A DNA stretch of 64,000 nt, from positions 33,766,201-33,830,200 of the forward strand of contig CM053802.1 of assembly GCA_028671895.1 (NCBI GenBank), in the 5' to 3' direction. The notes under the pieces are model-generated. The model did not search any database. It was not told the origin of the DNA and saw only the letters and a list, made by a program, of their open reading frames with translations. Origin of the DNA: Oenanthe sinensis (lineage: Eukaryota; Streptophyta; Magnoliopsida; Apiales; Apiaceae). The first letter of the stretch is position 1, and every line of letters starts with the position of its first letter. Below, in pieces: positions 1-11,744 of this stretch. Made by a program: the position numbers and the translations under genes.

Positions 1-783
1 TCCAGTGACCTTCACCTGGATTAGACTAGTATCTATTCTGACTTAGGCCGATCATTCTTCTTGATCTATCTCTATAGATCTTGATACCTAAAATATAGGT
101 CGCTTCGCCTAAGTATTTCATTGAGAAATTCTTACTCAACCAAGTCTTAAAAGCCTGTAAAGAAGGAATGTCATTCCCTATTATTAATATATCATCAACA
201 TATAATTATAGGAATGCCACATTGCTCCCACTTACCTTCTTGTAAACACATGGTTCATCTTCATTTTGAATAAACCCAAACTCTTTGACAGTTTCATCAA
301 AACGAATGTTCCATCTCCTTGAGGCTTGTTTCAATCCATAAATGGATCGACGCAGCTTACTACCTTTACAGCATTCTTTGGATCAACAAAACCTTTAGGC
401 TGTGTCATATATACATCCATATCTTCTTCAAGGCTCCCATTTAAGAAAGCAGTTTTGACATCCATCTGCCAGATTTCATAATCATAGTAAGCAGCTATAG
501 CAAGCAAAATCCTGATGGACTTGACCATAACCACTGGTGAAAAAGTCTCATCATAGTCAATACCATGAATTTGCTTGAAACCTTTTACCACCAATCGTGC
601 CATATAAGTCTGTACATTACCATCCATGTCGGTCTTCTTCTTGAAAACCCACCTGCACCCTATAGGTTTTACCCCTTTCGGTGGATTAACCAAAGTCCAT
701 ACTTGATTAGTATACATGGATTCCATCTCAGATTTCATGGCATCCAGCCATCTCTTGGATTCTGGAGTGTTCATAGCATCTTA
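1..783 (-). pseudogene. Element F reverse transcriptase (broken)
   Basis: RT domain of copia pol, read right to left. The N-terminal part (about 774-360) holds WVFKKKTDMDG, the ARLVVKGFKQ and YDETFSPVV blocks and QMDVKTAFLNG, which carries the first catalytic Asp. An in-frame TAA at 781-783 separates it from the integrase part upstream. A frameshift near 360 breaks the region after KGFVDPKNA; RT similarity continues in another frame, with the YVDD catalytic motif at about 184-204 and a stop just before it. The sequence runs out at the window edge before RNase H. The role would be copying element RNA into cDNA in virus-like particles. The family call is certain; activity is very unlikely. Confidence 0.88.
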
Positions 784-1545
784 GTAGGTGAGAGGCTCAT
801 CTTGGTCGATAAGCATCACATCACCATCTTGAGTTAAAAGAAATCCATAATATCTCTCAGGCTCATGGCGAATCCTACTAGACCTACGAATAACCTGTGT
901 TTCTTGAGCAGTGTTGTGGTCTTGTACATCTTGCTCAAGTTCCTCTATTGGTTCAATGTTATCTTGTGGGCCTCGAACTTCATCGAGATCTATTATCCTC
1001 CCACTGTTTTTCTTCGAAAGCATTTCTCTTTCAAGAAAAACTGTAGTTCGAGCAACAAACACTTTGTTCTCGGAAGGATTATAGAATGAATAACCCTTTG
1101 TTTCAATTGGGTATCCCATAAAATTATATTTGTCTGATTTAGGTCCTAGCTTGTCAGAAGTTAAACGTTTCACAAACGCTTCACATCCCCATATTTTCAT
1201 AAATGACATGCTATGATGTTTCTTAGTCCATATCTCATATGGAGTCTTCTGAACCGTTTTAATAGGAACTCGGTTAAGTGTATAAGCAGCCGTCTCCAGG
1301 GCGTAGCCCCATAAACTAATTGGAAGATCTGTATGACTCATCATCGATCGTACCATGTCCAACAAAGTACGATTCCTCCTTTCAGAAACTCCATTCCATT
1401 GTGGTGTTCTGGGAGAAGTGAGTTGTGATACAATACCACACTCTTTTAATAAACTCTTAAATTCATGGCTTAAGTATTCACCTCCACGATCAGATCGTAG
1501 AGTCTTAATACTTCCGCCAGTTTGCTTTTCTACTTCAGCTTTGTT
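784..1545 (-). pseudogene. Element F integrase, catalytic and C-terminal part
   Basis: Copia integrase core and C-terminal extension. Translation shows the second catalytic Asp in LRSDRGGEY (near 1500) and the Glu in NGVSERRNRT (near 1390), followed by the conserved IWGCEAFVKR and GYPIETKGYSFYNP segments and an acidic spacer leading to the RT domain. The frame is open from about 1545 to the TAA at 781-783. A frameshift near 1535-1550 separates it from the N-terminal IN part. The protein would insert element cDNA into host DNA. The residues needed for catalysis are present, but frame breaks on both sides mean no full polyprotein can be made. Confidence 0.87.
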
Positions 1546-2247
1546 TCTTTGAACTTTTCAAAAGAATCGGATTTGTTCTTGATAAGATACACATATCTAC
1601 TGAAATTATCAGTAAACGTGATAAAGTAGTAAAAGCCACCTCTTGTCATAGTACGCATAGGACCACATACATCACTATGTATAAGTTCTAATCGTTCAGT
1701 GGCCCTTTCACCTTGTCCAGTAAAAGGAGATTTAGTCATTTTTCCAATGAGACAAGGTTCGCATGCTTTGTATGATTCAAAGTCAAACTTATCCAAGTAT
1801 CCATCCTTATGTAACTTGGAAATGCGCTTCTCATTTATATGGCCTAAACGATAGTGCCAGAGGTATGTTTGATTTGAGTCATTTATTTTAAGATGTTTGT
1901 TATTCACATTATAGATAGGAGTGTCTAAATCAAGAACATATAAACTGTTAAATAAACGTGCAACCTCATAGGTAACATTATTCAAAGAAAAGGAACAACT
2001 ATTGTTCTGAATTAAAATGCAAAACCTTTCTTGTCTAAACAAGAAACCAAAATAATGTTTCTGCAAATTGCAGGCACGTAAAAACAGTTCTCAAGTTCTA
2101 AAATAAGCCCAGTGGGCAATGATAAATAATAAGTCCCTACAGCTACAACAGCAACCTTTGCTCCATTGCCAACTCGTAGGTCGACCTCTCTTTTAGCCAA
2201 AGTCCTACTCCTTTGTAGTTCATGTACATTTATATAAATGTGAGAAC
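1530..2247 (-). pseudogene. Element F protease C-half, GAG-pre-integrase and IN N-terminus
   Basis: From right to left: the C-terminal part of the aspartic protease (LRVGNGAKVAV and FYVPAICRN, about 2200-2030), then the GAG-pre-integrase and zinc-binding region (LWHYRLGHI with later CEPC) and the first integrase Asp in HSDVCGP (near 1665). A frameshift near 2012-2015 follows KKGFAF, and another near 1535-1550 follows the IN N-terminus. The protease is cut by element A immediately upstream; its catalytic DTG lies at about 14460-14480 beyond A, and the frame matches across the duplicated 5 bp. Homology is clear; the gene is dead. Confidence 0.86.
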
Positions 2248-3164
2248 CACATTGAAAGGGGAGATAGGAGTGAAGGGAAGTAACTCACTGCACTTTCATG
2301 TGTACTAGAAATGCTAAATGTAATCTCTATGTAATGGTTGATGATAACTCAACAATAGAATAGGACATGTAATAATATGCAGGTGCACAGAAATCTTGGA
2401 TCACAGAGTTCAGTTAAGACAAAGTATCAAAGGATCATCTACAGACTTGAAGCCCATTGGAAGAAGTTCATTAACATGTTCATGCCTCAGTGGAGAATAA
2501 AAGATATTGATATCTATTCAAGGATGTGGAAACTATAGAAGATTGTCTTAGTCTATGAAGATTTTAGTGCATTATAATCGAAGCTACAAGTAAGGTTTGC
2601 AAAGAAGAATGTGGAATCATGTTCAGAATCAAGAGCCCCTATCAAGACTAGTCACTTATGAACCAGACCGTTGCATCAAGTGTCAGGACATTGGAGGCAA
2701 GCTCTCGTCGGTTAATATGATTTTAATCATTCTAAAGTTGTTGGTTTTCTTGAGTCATGTGGAGGATCAACAAAGGTGGTAAATCAGTGTTGGAGAAATG
2801 TCAGCCTAATGGATAAGAGACAGACGGCACAACCTGATTGGATCTTACTAAAGCTTCACAGATTAGAAGGCCAAATACTTGGACGTGGTGGAGTCACGTA
2901 TACGGGGCCAAGTATTTGGATAAGGAAGTCTACACAAATTGAAGAGTGGAATGGAAATATTTAATTTAATTTAAACAAAGTATTTATTTAATTATTTATA
3001 TATTTTATAAATAAAGACATTCTTTATTTATATTATATATATTTATTTAAATATTACTTTTACATTAAATATTTCCAAAGGCATGCTTGGCACATGACTT
3101 TGAAGATATGATTTGAGTGGACAAAAGTAAAAGGTGGAAAAACAAAAAGTAACACCTTTTTCAA

Positions 3165-3173
3165 TATATAAAG
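3165..3173 (+). promoter_or_regulatory. TATA-like box in element A LTR
   Basis: TATATAAAG, about 540 bp before the LTR end; the second copy is at 13907-13915. A plausible core promoter for the element transcript. No start site can be fixed from sequence alone. Confidence 0.5.
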
Positions 3174-3667
3174 AAGAAACCCACGTCATCATCTAGTGAG
3201 TATTCGGATGAGAAGAAAAAAAGGGGAGAGAGAAAAAGAATTAATTTTCTCTCCCCCATGGCCGAACTAGATCTTGCATATTTTAGAGCCATGATTTTCT
3301 TAATCATACCACTCATCTATTCTTCTATTGTAAACATTGCTAAATCTTGTTTAGAAGATAGGTTTGATTTTTGTCTCCTAGATCTAGAATTTGTAATATT
3401 TTTAGAGGAGCCAAAAATCATTTCTTTGTTGTGTTCTTGAGCTTTTGTTCTTGAACTTGTTGTAGCATCTACCCCACTTCAATGAATATAAAGTTATATT
3501 CTTGGATCTTGTTGTGTTGTGTGTTTTGGATGATTTACCGTTCATTATCTTGGTTATTTTAATGGTGTTCTTGAGGTTGAAGAAGATGATGAACAGTACC
3601 TGGGTTTGAACCAAAGTAATTTTTATGTTGTCCCAAAAATAAATAAAAGTCAGATTTTCAATTGGGA

Positions 3668-3692
3668 ATCGTATTCACCCCCCTTCTACGAT
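3668..3692 (+). other. C-loop hairpin at LTR end (element A)
   Basis: Stem ATCGTA (3668-3673) pairs with TACGAT (3687-3692) around the 13-nt loop TTCACCCCCCTTC. The second LTR has the same stem at 14410-14415 and 14429-14434. Equivalent hairpins with different stem bases occur in B, C, D and G. Confidence 0.7.
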
Positions 3693-3709
3693 CTCCAGGA
3701 CCTAACAAT

Positions 3710-3721
3710 TGGTATCAGAGC
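3710..3721 (+). other. Primer binding site, element A
   Basis: TGGTATCAGAGC, two bases after the LTR end. This is the plant initiator-Met tRNA complement typical of copia elements and marks the start of minus-strand DNA synthesis. Confidence 0.93.
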
Positions 3722-3839
3722 TACTCGATTGACATACAAATCGATTGGATCTATTTTTATTTTTTGAGATTAAAGAGGGTACAATTGGTTCACTGGGCAT
3801 CCAGAATTTTTTTTTTTTTTGAAGCCCAGAATTTTTCTA

Positions 3840-4400
3840 AGTACAAAATGTTCTAGATAGCCAAGTAAAACATTTCTATGTAGAAATTCTACTTAGATGT
3901 TCGAGATAGCCAAGTAGAACATTTCTATGTAGAAATTCGACTTGATGTTCGAGATAGTGTCTAACTCGAACATTATCTCGAATATTCTACTTAATGTTCT
4001 AGATAGAACCTAAGTAGAAATTCTGGAGTTAGAAATATTTTCTAAGTCAGAAGTTCTACTTAATGTTCTACATAGAGCCTAAGTAGAACATTTCTATGTA
4101 GAAATTCTACTTAATGTTCTAGATAGAACCTAAGTAGAAATTCTGGAGTTAGAAATATTTTCTAAGTCAGAAGTTCTACTTAATGTTCTACATAAAGCCT
4201 AAGTAGAACATTTCTATGTAGAAATTCTACTTAATGTTCTAGATAGAACCTAAGTAGAAATTCTGGAGTTAGAAATATTTTCTAAGTCAGAAGTTCTACT
4301 TAATGTTCTAGATAGAGCCTAAGTAGAACATTTTTATGTAGAATTTCTACTTGATGTTCTAGATAGAGTCTATGTAGAACATTTCTATGTAGAATTTTTT
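3840..4400 (+). repeat. 120-bp tandem array in element A leader
   Basis: Units 4021-4140 and 4141-4260 differ at a single base, and 4261-4380 is a third, weaker copy; looser versions extend left to about 3840. Units are built from short variants of AAGTAGAACATTTCTATGTAG and contain inverted arms such as GTAGAA...TTCTAC. No coding potential. Located just after the primer site, where packaging or dimerisation signals are usually expected. Confidence 0.93.
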
Positions 4401-4439
4401 TTCTTAGAAGGCTGTTTCAACATGACACATGGCTACATA

Positions 4440-5200
4440 GTTTAACTTTTATTTAAAAGAAAAATTGTTTTCCTCTCAAATTGTTTTTAGTTTAATAATT
4501 AATTTAATAATTAAATTTGAATTTAATTATATAAAATATTTTGAAAATAATTTTTAAATTTAAATAATTTATTTTTCAAGTTTATTTTATATCTTGGAAA
4601 ATATTTTATTTTCTTTTAAATTTTAGAGTCAAATATTTTATATTTTTAATATTCTTAGTTAAGAATTTTATTAATTTAAAAACTAAAAATAATCTTAAAA
4701 TCCAATTTAATTTCTTTTGAGTTTAATATTCTTAAAAGTATTTTGAGAATTATTTTTGAGGTTTAATAATTTATTTTTTATAGAAGTTTTAATTATAAAT
4801 CTCATAAAACTTTTTGGAAAATCATTTTGGTTGAAATAATTTATTTTCAAGAATATCTAAGATGACTTGAAAATTTATTATTTTTATATCAAACTTATAT
4901 TTTCAATTTGTTTTATTTTAATTATAATTGAAACTGTTTTGGATTATAAATTCTATAAAATTCTTTGGAAATTAATTTTGATTTGAAATAATTTCTTTTT
5001 CAGGATTATTTAATATACCTTGAAAATTTTGTTATCTCTATATCAAAACTTTCTTTTCGAATTTTATTTTATTTATAATTTGAAATTGAGAAATTTATTA
5101 TTATTTATCAAAAATGCATTTTTAATTTATTTTGATTATTTAAATTCCTAAAAAATTAAATACTTCTGTTTGAACAAAATGTTTTATTAAACGAAACAAC
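4440..5200. other. Very AT-rich non-coding stretch, element A
   Basis: Long runs of TTTAATT, AATAATTT and similar. No ORF, no recognisable repeat unit. Untranslated leader or decayed gag 5' region. Confidence 0.6.
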
Positions 5201-8200
5201 AGGAGTTGATTCTTCGTTCGTTGAGGACAAACGAACTGACTGAAGAACATTCTAATGGAGTTGAGACCTGATCTTACCATTGGAGATGTATTTCTACATC
5301 GGTCTACTCAGTGGATCATTTGGTTATTGAAAGGGGATTAGTTCATTTAGGGAAGAGTCTTCGATCAGTGGTTTTCGAATCAATATCTGAAGAATTTGGG
5401 ATTTTGAAAAGGAATTCAGTTTAACGGTCAAAGAACCAAAACAACAATTGAAGATTTGGTTAAAGGACATCAGTGGCAGAAATACACAAGGTTTGATTAT
5501 CACTGACATATGATAATCAAGGGGTTATTGCTACACAACAAAGAAGAGTGATCTTTTCAAGCAGAACATGAGACATTCTATGTCGGGGTCTTTAAGCAGA
5601 ACAATCAGGTATCAGTTTAGGTTGAAGCAGGAACATCATTGGTCATTGAGGTCAAATGCAAGGATACTTCCATGAGTGTCAGTAGAATGGAAATTGATTT
5701 TGATCAATTGATTATCACTCGAGATGGAATGCTAAGCATCGTACATGTATACTTTCTAACTAGTTTATACTTGTTTGATTTAATTATAGAGTATTAAGTG
5801 CTGAACTGCATTATATTATAAGTTTGATGTAATGCATGTCTCACCTTGATTTCTATATAAATTAGATAACTTATGCTAGTTTGTTAGTGTTGCTTGTTTA
5901 TCAGTATTTGACTTCATGATTAGATCTTTTGTGATTTAATGCTTGCTTTACGATAATTGATCATGTTAGCATATAGAGTCTTAGGTATTTGTAGGGGTAC
6001 ATTTACCGGAAAGAGTATTTGCTGCATGCTAAGTGCCTTGTTGTTTACATTGTCTATAATCTGTTTATACTCGCATGGTTGTATAAAATGCTATATTTGA
6101 TCATGTGCTTGTTAAGATGAGTCTGTTTCTAATTTGGGAATTGCCTAGGGGTCAGTATAATAAACCATGAATTAAAATTTTAAATTTAAACTGACTCAGG
6201 TAATTAGAGATAATATAATGTTAAAGTGAACAACAAAGGTGAATTAGAAGAATTAGGAATCTGAGTAATTGATTCTTCTATGACTACATATATGTACGAC
6301 ATGATTCTTATAGACTGCTAGTCCACCTTAAGTTAGGTTGGGATCACTGAGCTCATAGCCAAGACTACTTGTTGAGGCTGATATAGATGAGGAGTGATCA
6401 GTCAGATAAGAATGAGCATGTTGAACTTGAATTCTTTGTTGTTAACTATTTTTAGAAATATCTCTAACCCTTGGACTCAATCAAATTGAGGACCACGTGT
6501 CTTAATCATTTGTGAATGCAGAGTATCTTTCAACATGTACAAGTTATATATCTCTGACATTTTCATGTTCGAGGCATGTAACTACTTTTGCTTTGGTATT
6601 CAAATGGTTAAGCAAGGTTACCTATTTCTCTTGAATGATCTGAAGCACAATATTAAGAAAGACCTAGGGAATTCTTTGTGAAGGGTTTCCTAATATCAGT
6701 TCGAGGATGAACAATATTGATCGGGGTCAAGAGAAATAGAAGCTCACTCTACTAGAAGTGAGGTTATTGCTGACACGAAATGTAATGCTTATGATGAAGT
6801 CAACTATTCGTTGAAGTTTATCAGAATGGAGTTAGCTGCAACAACAAGTGATGCTCTCACACTTGGTTTATCAACTAATACTTGGTTTATCAAGATAACG
6901 GATTCGACGGTAAAGATGAAGTTGGTGAGAAAGGACTACTTCTAATGAAATTCTTTTAAGAAGGACATTAGTGAAGTATGTCAGTTGAAGGGAAGTCAAG
7001 TCAAAGGCTACCCTGTTTAGTTTTGGTGTTTGTTCGTGCATTCGATAGATGAAGCATCTCAGTGATTAATCACATTCAAAGGATTAGGCAGATTACTGTA
7101 AGAACACTTTGAGGGCAGGTAATGAAATTTGTTGACGAACGAAGTTCTATGTTATGTCTGCACTGAAAGGAGTATTCTAGAGTAAAGTTCAGTTTCCGGA
7201 CTTCATGACCAAATGGAGGAGTTGATAGGGAAATCCAGACCTTGAGTGGAATTACAAGGATAATGGATAGACTTAAGGTTTCCTATTCACTACGGCTGAA
7301 TCAGTTGACACAGCAAGTCTAATCAGCAAATGTAAAGAGAAGACATCAAGTAAGATTAATCATGCCTGAAGTCACATGGTGTGATGAAGGGCTATCTTAT
7401 TTGGAGTTAAGAGCTTACACAGAGTCTGTGATTGATTTAAGATGATCTAGATGCAGTGAACATCATCATCAAGCTCCCTAGCATTCGTTTGATTTTAGCT
7501 CTGAATTTCTAAAGGTTGACATCCTGTTTAGGGCTCAAGATCAGATGACACCAGATGAATAAAAGCTGCAAGCAGCATCACAGGGGGAGCATCAGTAAGT
7601 TGGATCAACTAGTCGTGTTTGATGTTCAAAGGCTAGCAGTGCTCATTGAGTAAGAGTTGAGATTCTTAGGAGCACTGAGTGATCCAGACTGAGTGATTGC
7701 ATATTAGAAAGGAAATTAATAATTTAAAGATAATGCAAGATGATCTCAATCATAATTGAAGAAGACTACTCTACCCACTGAATATCTAAGGAAACATTAA
7801 GGACACATCTGTCATGACAAAGGGTTTTGTGTAACAACATTTCCTAGAGTCAGTTCTTGATGAATCTGGGTAGTAGAGTAGTGATTGGTCGTGCATGTAT
7901 AAGAGTATTTCATTGGTTTTTCTGAGTGAATTCAATGAAGACTGAAGATGCACTAACTAATCAAGATTGAGTAGGGTTCGAATCAAGGAACTAACTCAAT
8001 TGAACCAGAGGCAGATACACTTAGCACAAGGAATCAATCCACATGAAGACTTGGTATTGATACAGAAGCTGAAGGGTAGTTCAGAGTTTTTTTTAAGGTT
8101 CTACTCTACTAGTGTCAGGACTACTGGTTTCTAGAGTGCTGAGTTTAGTGAAGCTGCTGCCAAGACCAATATCTACAAGGAAATATTTGGGTGTTGAAGG

Positions 8201-8400
8201 TAATGCAGTTTCCATCTGGATGAGCGTGGTATTGTTTCGAGGAACAATGTTAACTGGTAGCTGAAAAGTTATTCCTGTCCAAAAGGAGTAAACGTTCGAT
8301 CTCTAGGGTAAAGAGGAGTAATTGTTCATTCAACGATCATACACCAGTAAAAGCTCTATTGACTAAGGTATGTCACTCTAGTCTAATATTGATTTATTTA
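5200..8400 (+). pseudogene. Decayed gag-pol remnants of element A
   Basis: No open frame, but colinear with the better recognisable remnants in element B. About 5640-5800 matches the gag 3' end of B (32560-32730). About 6300-6540 matches B 33430-33650. About 6600-6720 corresponds to the protease/GAG-pre-integrase junction. About 6770-6830 gives a degenerate ADTKCNAYDEVN block, and 6915-7000 matches the LVR...CEAC zinc-finger region of C integrase. The purine tract CAGGGGGAG at 7581-7589 lies where C and D have their IN-RT spacer. RT and RNase H motifs are not recognisable. Assigned by alignment to B and C only; boundaries are approximate. Confidence 0.6.
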
Positions 8401-10080
8401 AATGTAATGTTTATAGAGAGTGTTCATGCTATTTAGATGTCTACGATCTCTAGGAGCTTGTGACCACCCGGGACCCAATATTATCGCTATGAGATTACCT
8501 ATGATCACCCGGGACCTAGGGACCTAACATTGTAGCATCTCTTTGTATAGTCAATTTATATCCAGGATCTCGTACTTTGTGCTGTCATATGTTATTCATG
8601 CTATATGTATCAAATGTTTCAGCATAAGTATTTGTATATATTAATTAATTGTAATTTTATTTACTTTTAATTGTTTAATGCTAATATTAATGGAACCACT
8701 TAATATGTAGTTTAAAGTGATGTAATTCATGTCTTTTGCAAAATCCATTAATATTAGTTGTCATTCTTTTGATATTAGTGATGCCACTTAGAATTTCTGC
8801 ACTAAGTGACAAAAAGATTATTTCAAAAACACTGATATTGAAAGTAATTTACTACATCGCGAGGGGTTGTCAAAGATCATAAATTTTAGCATTAATATTT
8901 AAAGGTATTTGATCTCTGATGCAACTAGTACCTCGAGCTTACATACATTTTGATTGTCATGAGTATTTTCAATATGCTTATGTGATAATTGTTAAGATGT
9001 AGTGTAAGAAGTTAAATGCTGTCATTCGATCAATGTATGTTCAGTGTTTAGCGGATGCTTATGTTTTATGCTTTATAATTACCATGATCTATATTGCAAT
9101 TTATGTTTGTTTCAAGCGACAAATGGTAATTGTCTAGCATAATGTAAGTATCTTATGTGCTTGATTGTTTTGTAGTAAGATGCGTTTTATTACAAAATGA
9201 TTGAATGATGTTAGTACTTTTGAATGTCTTGTCATTTATATCTTTGATAATTCATTAGTATTAACATATGTTTTTCATTCTTCAGAACTTGAAGGCATAA
9301 AGAAATTTCTTGTCTATTTCTTGTGAAAAATGTTTTATCTAAACATGCATTCATTTGCCAGAGAATGAAAAGCCACTAAAAGTTTTTTTTCCTTTGAAAG
9401 AGAACATTTCTTGATGATTATCTTTCAATTTCAAAATCATATATCCTCTCTCTCTCTAAATGTTTTGTAATGAAAACTGTTTTCTCTCCACGATTTGTTT
9501 AAATAAAGTTACTTGATAACTTGTAACTTAAGTTGGATGGTATCAGGCTATTTTATTTGAGTAAATTGTTTTGATCTTAAAGTATCAACCATTGGTAAAA
9601 CATTTTTCAAAACTCTTGTTAATGTCTGTTTCACATTGACCTGTAATATTAAAACAATGGTTGTTTGCTTTGGGATTAGTGCCTTGGACTGTATGACTAA
9701 AGCATTCATTCAATTTTTTTTAAATGATTTATGTTTTAAGTCGAAGATAATATCCGATAAGAATGAATTGCAAAACAATTTCTGAAAACATACAGTGAGC
9801 AAGATGAAATAGATTTGAGTTATTAATCAAAATGTTTTTGTTAAAAGAGTTGAATTTCAATTGGATATTTGTCTAAGAGAAATTCAAAAGAACACTTTTA
9901 TCAATCTGTTAAACTTTTTTTCAAAATTGTGAGTTTATGAAATTTGGCTTGATATTCTTTTACCTATTCTTTATTAATTCCCACATTTTAGCCCTGGTGC
10001 ATTGTTTCTTGAGGACACATTGCTCCGATGCTATATTTCTGAGAAGGAATAGAGAATAAGTTTAATCATACTCTACCAAA
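8400..10080. other. AT-rich non-coding interior of element A
   Basis: No gene. Colinear with B 36480-38540: both hold the phrases GCGAGGGGTTGT and CCTCGAGCTTAC and a run of T-rich sequence. A CACCCGGGACC motif occurs twice just before, at about 8465 and 8506. Confidence 0.55.
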
Positions 10081-10082
10081 TT

Positions 10083-11700
10083 TTATATAGCTCTGATCAA
10101 CTCTATCTATTTAGCTGTAATGGCTTGGCCTTAGTGGCTATAGGGGAAGGTCAAGAAGTTGAATAATCCATCAATTTCTAACCAAGGCCTTAGTACCAAA
10201 CACTATCATTCTAATTCAAACTTTCAACCCTTGGTGATATAAGGAACTTATATAGATTAGCGGTTGTTAAGGGAGAAACTGCACTTGATGCAGCAAATAA
10301 GGATGAAGTCGGAAGTGCACCCACAGCTCTACCTCTCGAGAAGGAAAGAAATATACAAATTGAGGTATCTGTAGCTCATCTGTATTCTCTCAAAAGGATG
10401 CAGAGCTGAAAAGGCAATTCAACCGTTTCTGAATGAACTCTCTCAACAGGGTGATTTCATTGAAAATTCGCTCGTCAGCCAGAGCACCTTGTAATGAGTC
10501 AAGCACACCAAAAGCATTCACGCTGATGGTAATCCTAAAGTTTTTGCTTCTAGGGGATGTTATAGGACCTAACAGTTCTCTAGCCTCTCTTGGGACTAAC
10601 AATTATGAGGACACATTGCAAGAAGTGCACATTGTGAGGTATAGGTAAAACCCCTAAACTTCTTTGTTTACCATTCATGGTGAATGAAGTTATTGAGCCA
10701 CCTTCACAGGTATTTGAGGGAAACTTGGATTTCTTGCCATATATTAGAATCCTTGTCAACCTTCCTAGGAGGAACAATCCTAGTTCCCTAACGGGATTTC
10801 ACATCCGCAGAGCAATCTGTTGATGTTGAGAGGCAATCACTAACAGTTTTCCATGACTGAAAATAGTGAGTTAATTCATCTTCACAGGTGATTGAGAGAG
10901 ATGTTTGTACACGTCTACTCTTCCAGGAATTCAAATTCTGGAATACATGGATCGCTCAAAACTTAAAGGCATATCACCGTCAACGATCCAGTGCATGGAT
11001 TTGCATATGGGGAGTCGGTTGATGCTTAGATAGCTGCTAGTACGCATACCACATTCAACGATCCAGTGCATGGATTTGCATATAGGGAGATTGTTGATGC
11101 TGAAAGTAGCTGAGCAACAACTCGTAGACTATGATTCAGTTGGTTTACCAATTTGATGAGTCTTTTGAGGATCAGGGTGTTGGGATTTCAGTCACTCCTG
11201 GAATGGAGGGGATTCCAATTTCAGAAGGGTTATTCCCCGACGACGAACCACGTGTGCATGGATTTGCTCATGGTGAGTTGGGTGACGGCTTAACTGAAAC
11301 CCTGTCTGAGATTCCATCTCAGAACCTAGATCTTTAGTGATCGATAACATGCTATAGTCAACGATCCACAATATCTTGGTGAGACTAGCATGGATTTACT
11401 TGCAGGTACAAATTGCTATAAATGGAATGAGTGCAAGTAAGGGAGAGAAACACTTGAGTGAAGTGAGGGAGTGATACACTTGAGTGAGAGAAATAGGGAG
11501 AGAAATGAGTGGAACACTTATGCTTGAAAGTGTAAACACCAACAGAACATAGTAGAAGTGAGGAAACCATAGACCAAACACTAACCTTGCTACTATGCTT
11601 GAATCCTGTTACTGAATTTTCCAGCTCTGAAATGTTGAAGAGATTCTTTTCTGGAAGACAAGCTGAAGAAGAGTCTAGCTGAAGCTTAGTGGGAATGTCC
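10083..11700 (+). other. Interior block conserved between elements A and B
   Basis: Matches B 38550-39620 closely, for example GATGAAGTCGGAAGTGCACC (10302-10321) and the stretch around TCGTCAGCCAGAGCA. Several short frames are open, such as 11131-11337, an acidic frame with DDEPRVHGFAHGE, but none spans the block. A direct repeat of about 34 bp (CAACGATCCAGTGCATGG...) occurs at about 10980 and 11054, and a purine-rich GAGAGAAACACTTGAGTG tract at about 11450-11510 is also present in B. Possibly the remains of an extra ORF located after pol, but no similarity to the extra ORF of C is visible. Function unknown. Confidence 0.5.
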
Positions 11701-11744
11701 AAACTATTACCTTTGGGTCTATTAATTCATGTTGTTCTCAATCT

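Larger units (their letters stand above)
2253..3707 (+). repeat. Element A 5' LTR
   Basis: 1455 bp, starts TGAAAGGGGAG and ends GGACCTAACA. Contains the 51-bp block shared with the LTRs of B and C (2643-2693), an AT-rich stretch (about 2960-3070), a TATA-like box (3165-3173) and the terminal C-loop hairpin (3668-3692). Same length as the 3' copy. Visible differences include G/A near 3091, G/A near 3185, C/T near 3257 and T/C near 3684. Confidence 0.95.

Noticed and set aside
3258..3440. 60-codon frame repeated at 14000-14182 (element A LTRs), a possible small protein
   Set aside because: Within the LTR downstream of the TATA box. The 5' copy starts MAELDLAYFRAMIFLI and looks partly hydrophobic, but there is no comparison to support coding; the composition matches its T-rich surroundings.
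11131..11337. Acidic 68-codon frame in element A as a real gene
   Set aside because: Short, not kept open at the matching place in B; treated as part of an unassigned conserved block.
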